64,000 bases of DNA from Udeniomyces pyricola (Eukaryota > Basidiomycota > Tremellomycetes > Cystofilobasidiales > Mrakiaceae). The position numbers and the translations under genes are program-made. The notes beneath the pieces are model-generated. The model was given only the letters and a program-made list of their open reading frames with translations. It made no database searches and was not told the origin of the DNA. Below are positions 62,680 through 64,000 of this stretch, piece by piece. The DNA lies in NCBI GenBank assembly GCA_039545295.1, contig BCIK01000013.1, positions 1 to 64,000 on the forward strand, in the 5' to 3' direction. Each line of letters begins with the position of its first letter. The first letter of the stretch is position 1.

Positions 62680-64000
62680 TTAAAGCTCGGCCTTGACGCT
62701 TCGCGAGGCCTTGGCCGACTCAACCGAGGCAAGGGACGAGACCGACGAAGCCGAGAGCGAGGCCGAGTACGAGTAAGCCGACGCCGAAGCAGAGGCGGCC
62801 GACGAAACGGACGAGAGCGAGGCAGAGGCGGCCGAGGCGACCGACGAGGCGGAGGCGAGGTAACCCTTGCCAGCCGAGACAGCGGAAGCCGAAGCAACGC
62901 TGGCGGCACTCTGGGCGCTCTTGGAAGCAGAGATGGCGGCAGCGGAAGCCTTGCTAGCAGAGGCAGACGGGGCGTGCTTGGCGACGGACGAGTAAGACGA
63001 AGCAACCGAGGCGGCAGAGGCACTGCGTGGCGAGGAAAAAGAAAGATAGAGGAAATTATCAGACGGGCTGAACATCGCCTCAAGAGCAGACACTCGACCA
63101 GGTAGAACATCGAGAAGACTTACGAGGCGGACGAAGCACTGGCAACGGCGCTGGCAGAGAGTCGAGAAGCCTCCTGGGTAGCGGCAGCTCCGAGGCTGCT
63201 AGCGGACGAGACAGCGGCGTTGTAGGTGTCCTTGACTATCAGAGAGAGAAAGGAAACAGTCCAAAGAATATCAGCTTTTGTAGGTGAATAGACAATGGTC
63301 TAAAAAATTTACACACCATAGTTCTTGGATCCAATGGCCGTGTCGACGGTGGCATCCTTCACGGCGTTGGTCGTTCCGGTCAGGGTAGCAAGGATGGAGC
63401 TGAGGGTGTCCTCGGCGTACTCGACACCGGAAGAGAGAGACTCTCGGATCGAGGCAAGGACTGCAGTTTGAGGAACGATTGGAACGAGAAACGACACAGT
63501 AAGTATAGGCAAAGATCGGTTACGGTGAGGACAAACACAAGCTAAGGGAAAGGGACTCAACACGCACGCGACTCGACCTTGGTTTGGGACTGGACGTATC
63601 GGATTCGGACCTCCTGGAGGAGCGAGGGTCGAGACGAGTACTGCTTGTCGTCAACACCGTGGCTCTGATGAGAACAGAAGCGGAAGAAGTAAAGCATTCT
63701 TGTCAGTCCATGGTTTCATCATGCATCAATCTCGACGCCATCATAACATGGCTCGACGATGTGACACTCACTCGGAGGTAAGCCCTCAACCTAGCATCGG
63801 GCCAGGTAAGGTAGCCAGGAGCCGAGGTCTGGTGGTACTTGTCGCTGATGAGCTTGATCATCTCGTCGCGCTTGCCCTCGTAGTCGGACTTGATGTAGTG
63901 GTGGTCGACGAGCCACTGTCGAATGTCAGAGTCCCTCCACGAGGAGAAGGTGGTCGACTTGGCGCTGGCGTAGTTGTCGACGAGAAGCTTCTCGTACTGA
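62680..64000 (-). CDS. Ish1/Msc1-type stress-responsive nuclear-envelope protein (3' part only)
   Basis: Family members carry repeated Ish1/HeH-type helical modules and are linked to nuclear envelope or stress functions. The gene enters from the right edge, so its start and signal region are missing. The visible modules read K-L-L-V-D-N-Y-A-S with S-S-W-R-D-S-D-I-R-Q-W-L, and Y-L-T-W-P-D-A-R-L-R-A-Y-L, each with the S/T-W-x-D-(S/A)-x-L/I-R-x-[WY]-L pattern. Then come the I-R-E-S-L-S-S-G-V-E-Y-A helix and a long tail made almost only of Ser and Ala (about 130 residues, 63190-62700), ending R-S-V-K-A-E-L. The tail is predicted helical and low-complexity. Four or five introns in the visible part. 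Confidence 0.8.

Overview
The window is a gene-dense stretch of nuclear DNA from a fungus. Genes lie on both strands with short gaps between them. Nearly all are cut by many small spliceosomal introns (mostly about 50-120 nt, with GT..AG ends and CTAAC/CTGAC-like branch points), and the proteins belong to eukaryotic housekeeping families. Intron density and overall protein flavour suggest a basidiomycete, most likely a Tremellomycetes-type yeast (Cryptococcus/Kwoniella relatives). That placement is inference from reading, not from a search. No transposon, CRISPR array, rRNA or convincing tRNA was seen.

Left part (1-18 kb, all plus strand): an ASC-1/TRIP4-type zinc-finger protein ending in a YwbE-like domain (608-2899); a small alpha/beta hydrolase (about 3967-5013); a coiled-coil protein of unknown function (5356-7616); the PIF1 DNA helicase in about twenty exons (8853-14664); and the exocyst subunit Sec6 (15155-18095).

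Middle (18-44.5 kb): an Msc2/ZnT5-type zinc transporter on the minus strand (18550-23113), divergent from symplekin/Pta1 (23667-29286, plus); an MFS permease (29986-32909, minus), divergent from a WD40-type protein with a long basic and acidic N-terminus (34279-38448, plus); aldose 1-epimerase (38894-41212, minus); and the PP2A catalytic subunit (42138-44497, minus).

Right part (44.5-64 kb): cullin-3 (45146-49377, plus), divergent from PP2A; a second WD40-like protein of unknown role (50101-53659, plus); an MBD4-like HhH-GPD DNA glycosylase (54146-56037, plus); a quinone oxidoreductase (56146-58219, minus); an Fpg/Nei-type DNA glycosylase (58603-60871, minus); a poorly resolved gene or decaying gene (61231-62200, plus); and the 3' part of an Ish1/Msc1-type protein (62680 to the window end, minus).

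The genes do not form one pathway. Points worth a second look are: two unrelated base-excision-repair glycosylases about 2.6 kb apart; the zinc-finger/YwbE fusion; two introns that only make sense with GC-AG boundaries; terminal coding micro-exons of 6 and 8 nt in cullin-3 and PP2A; and the PIF1 Walker A loop split over micro-exons. Gene boundaries given here are coding start to stop including introns. Splice sites were inferred by eye from reading-frame continuity and protein-family motifs.
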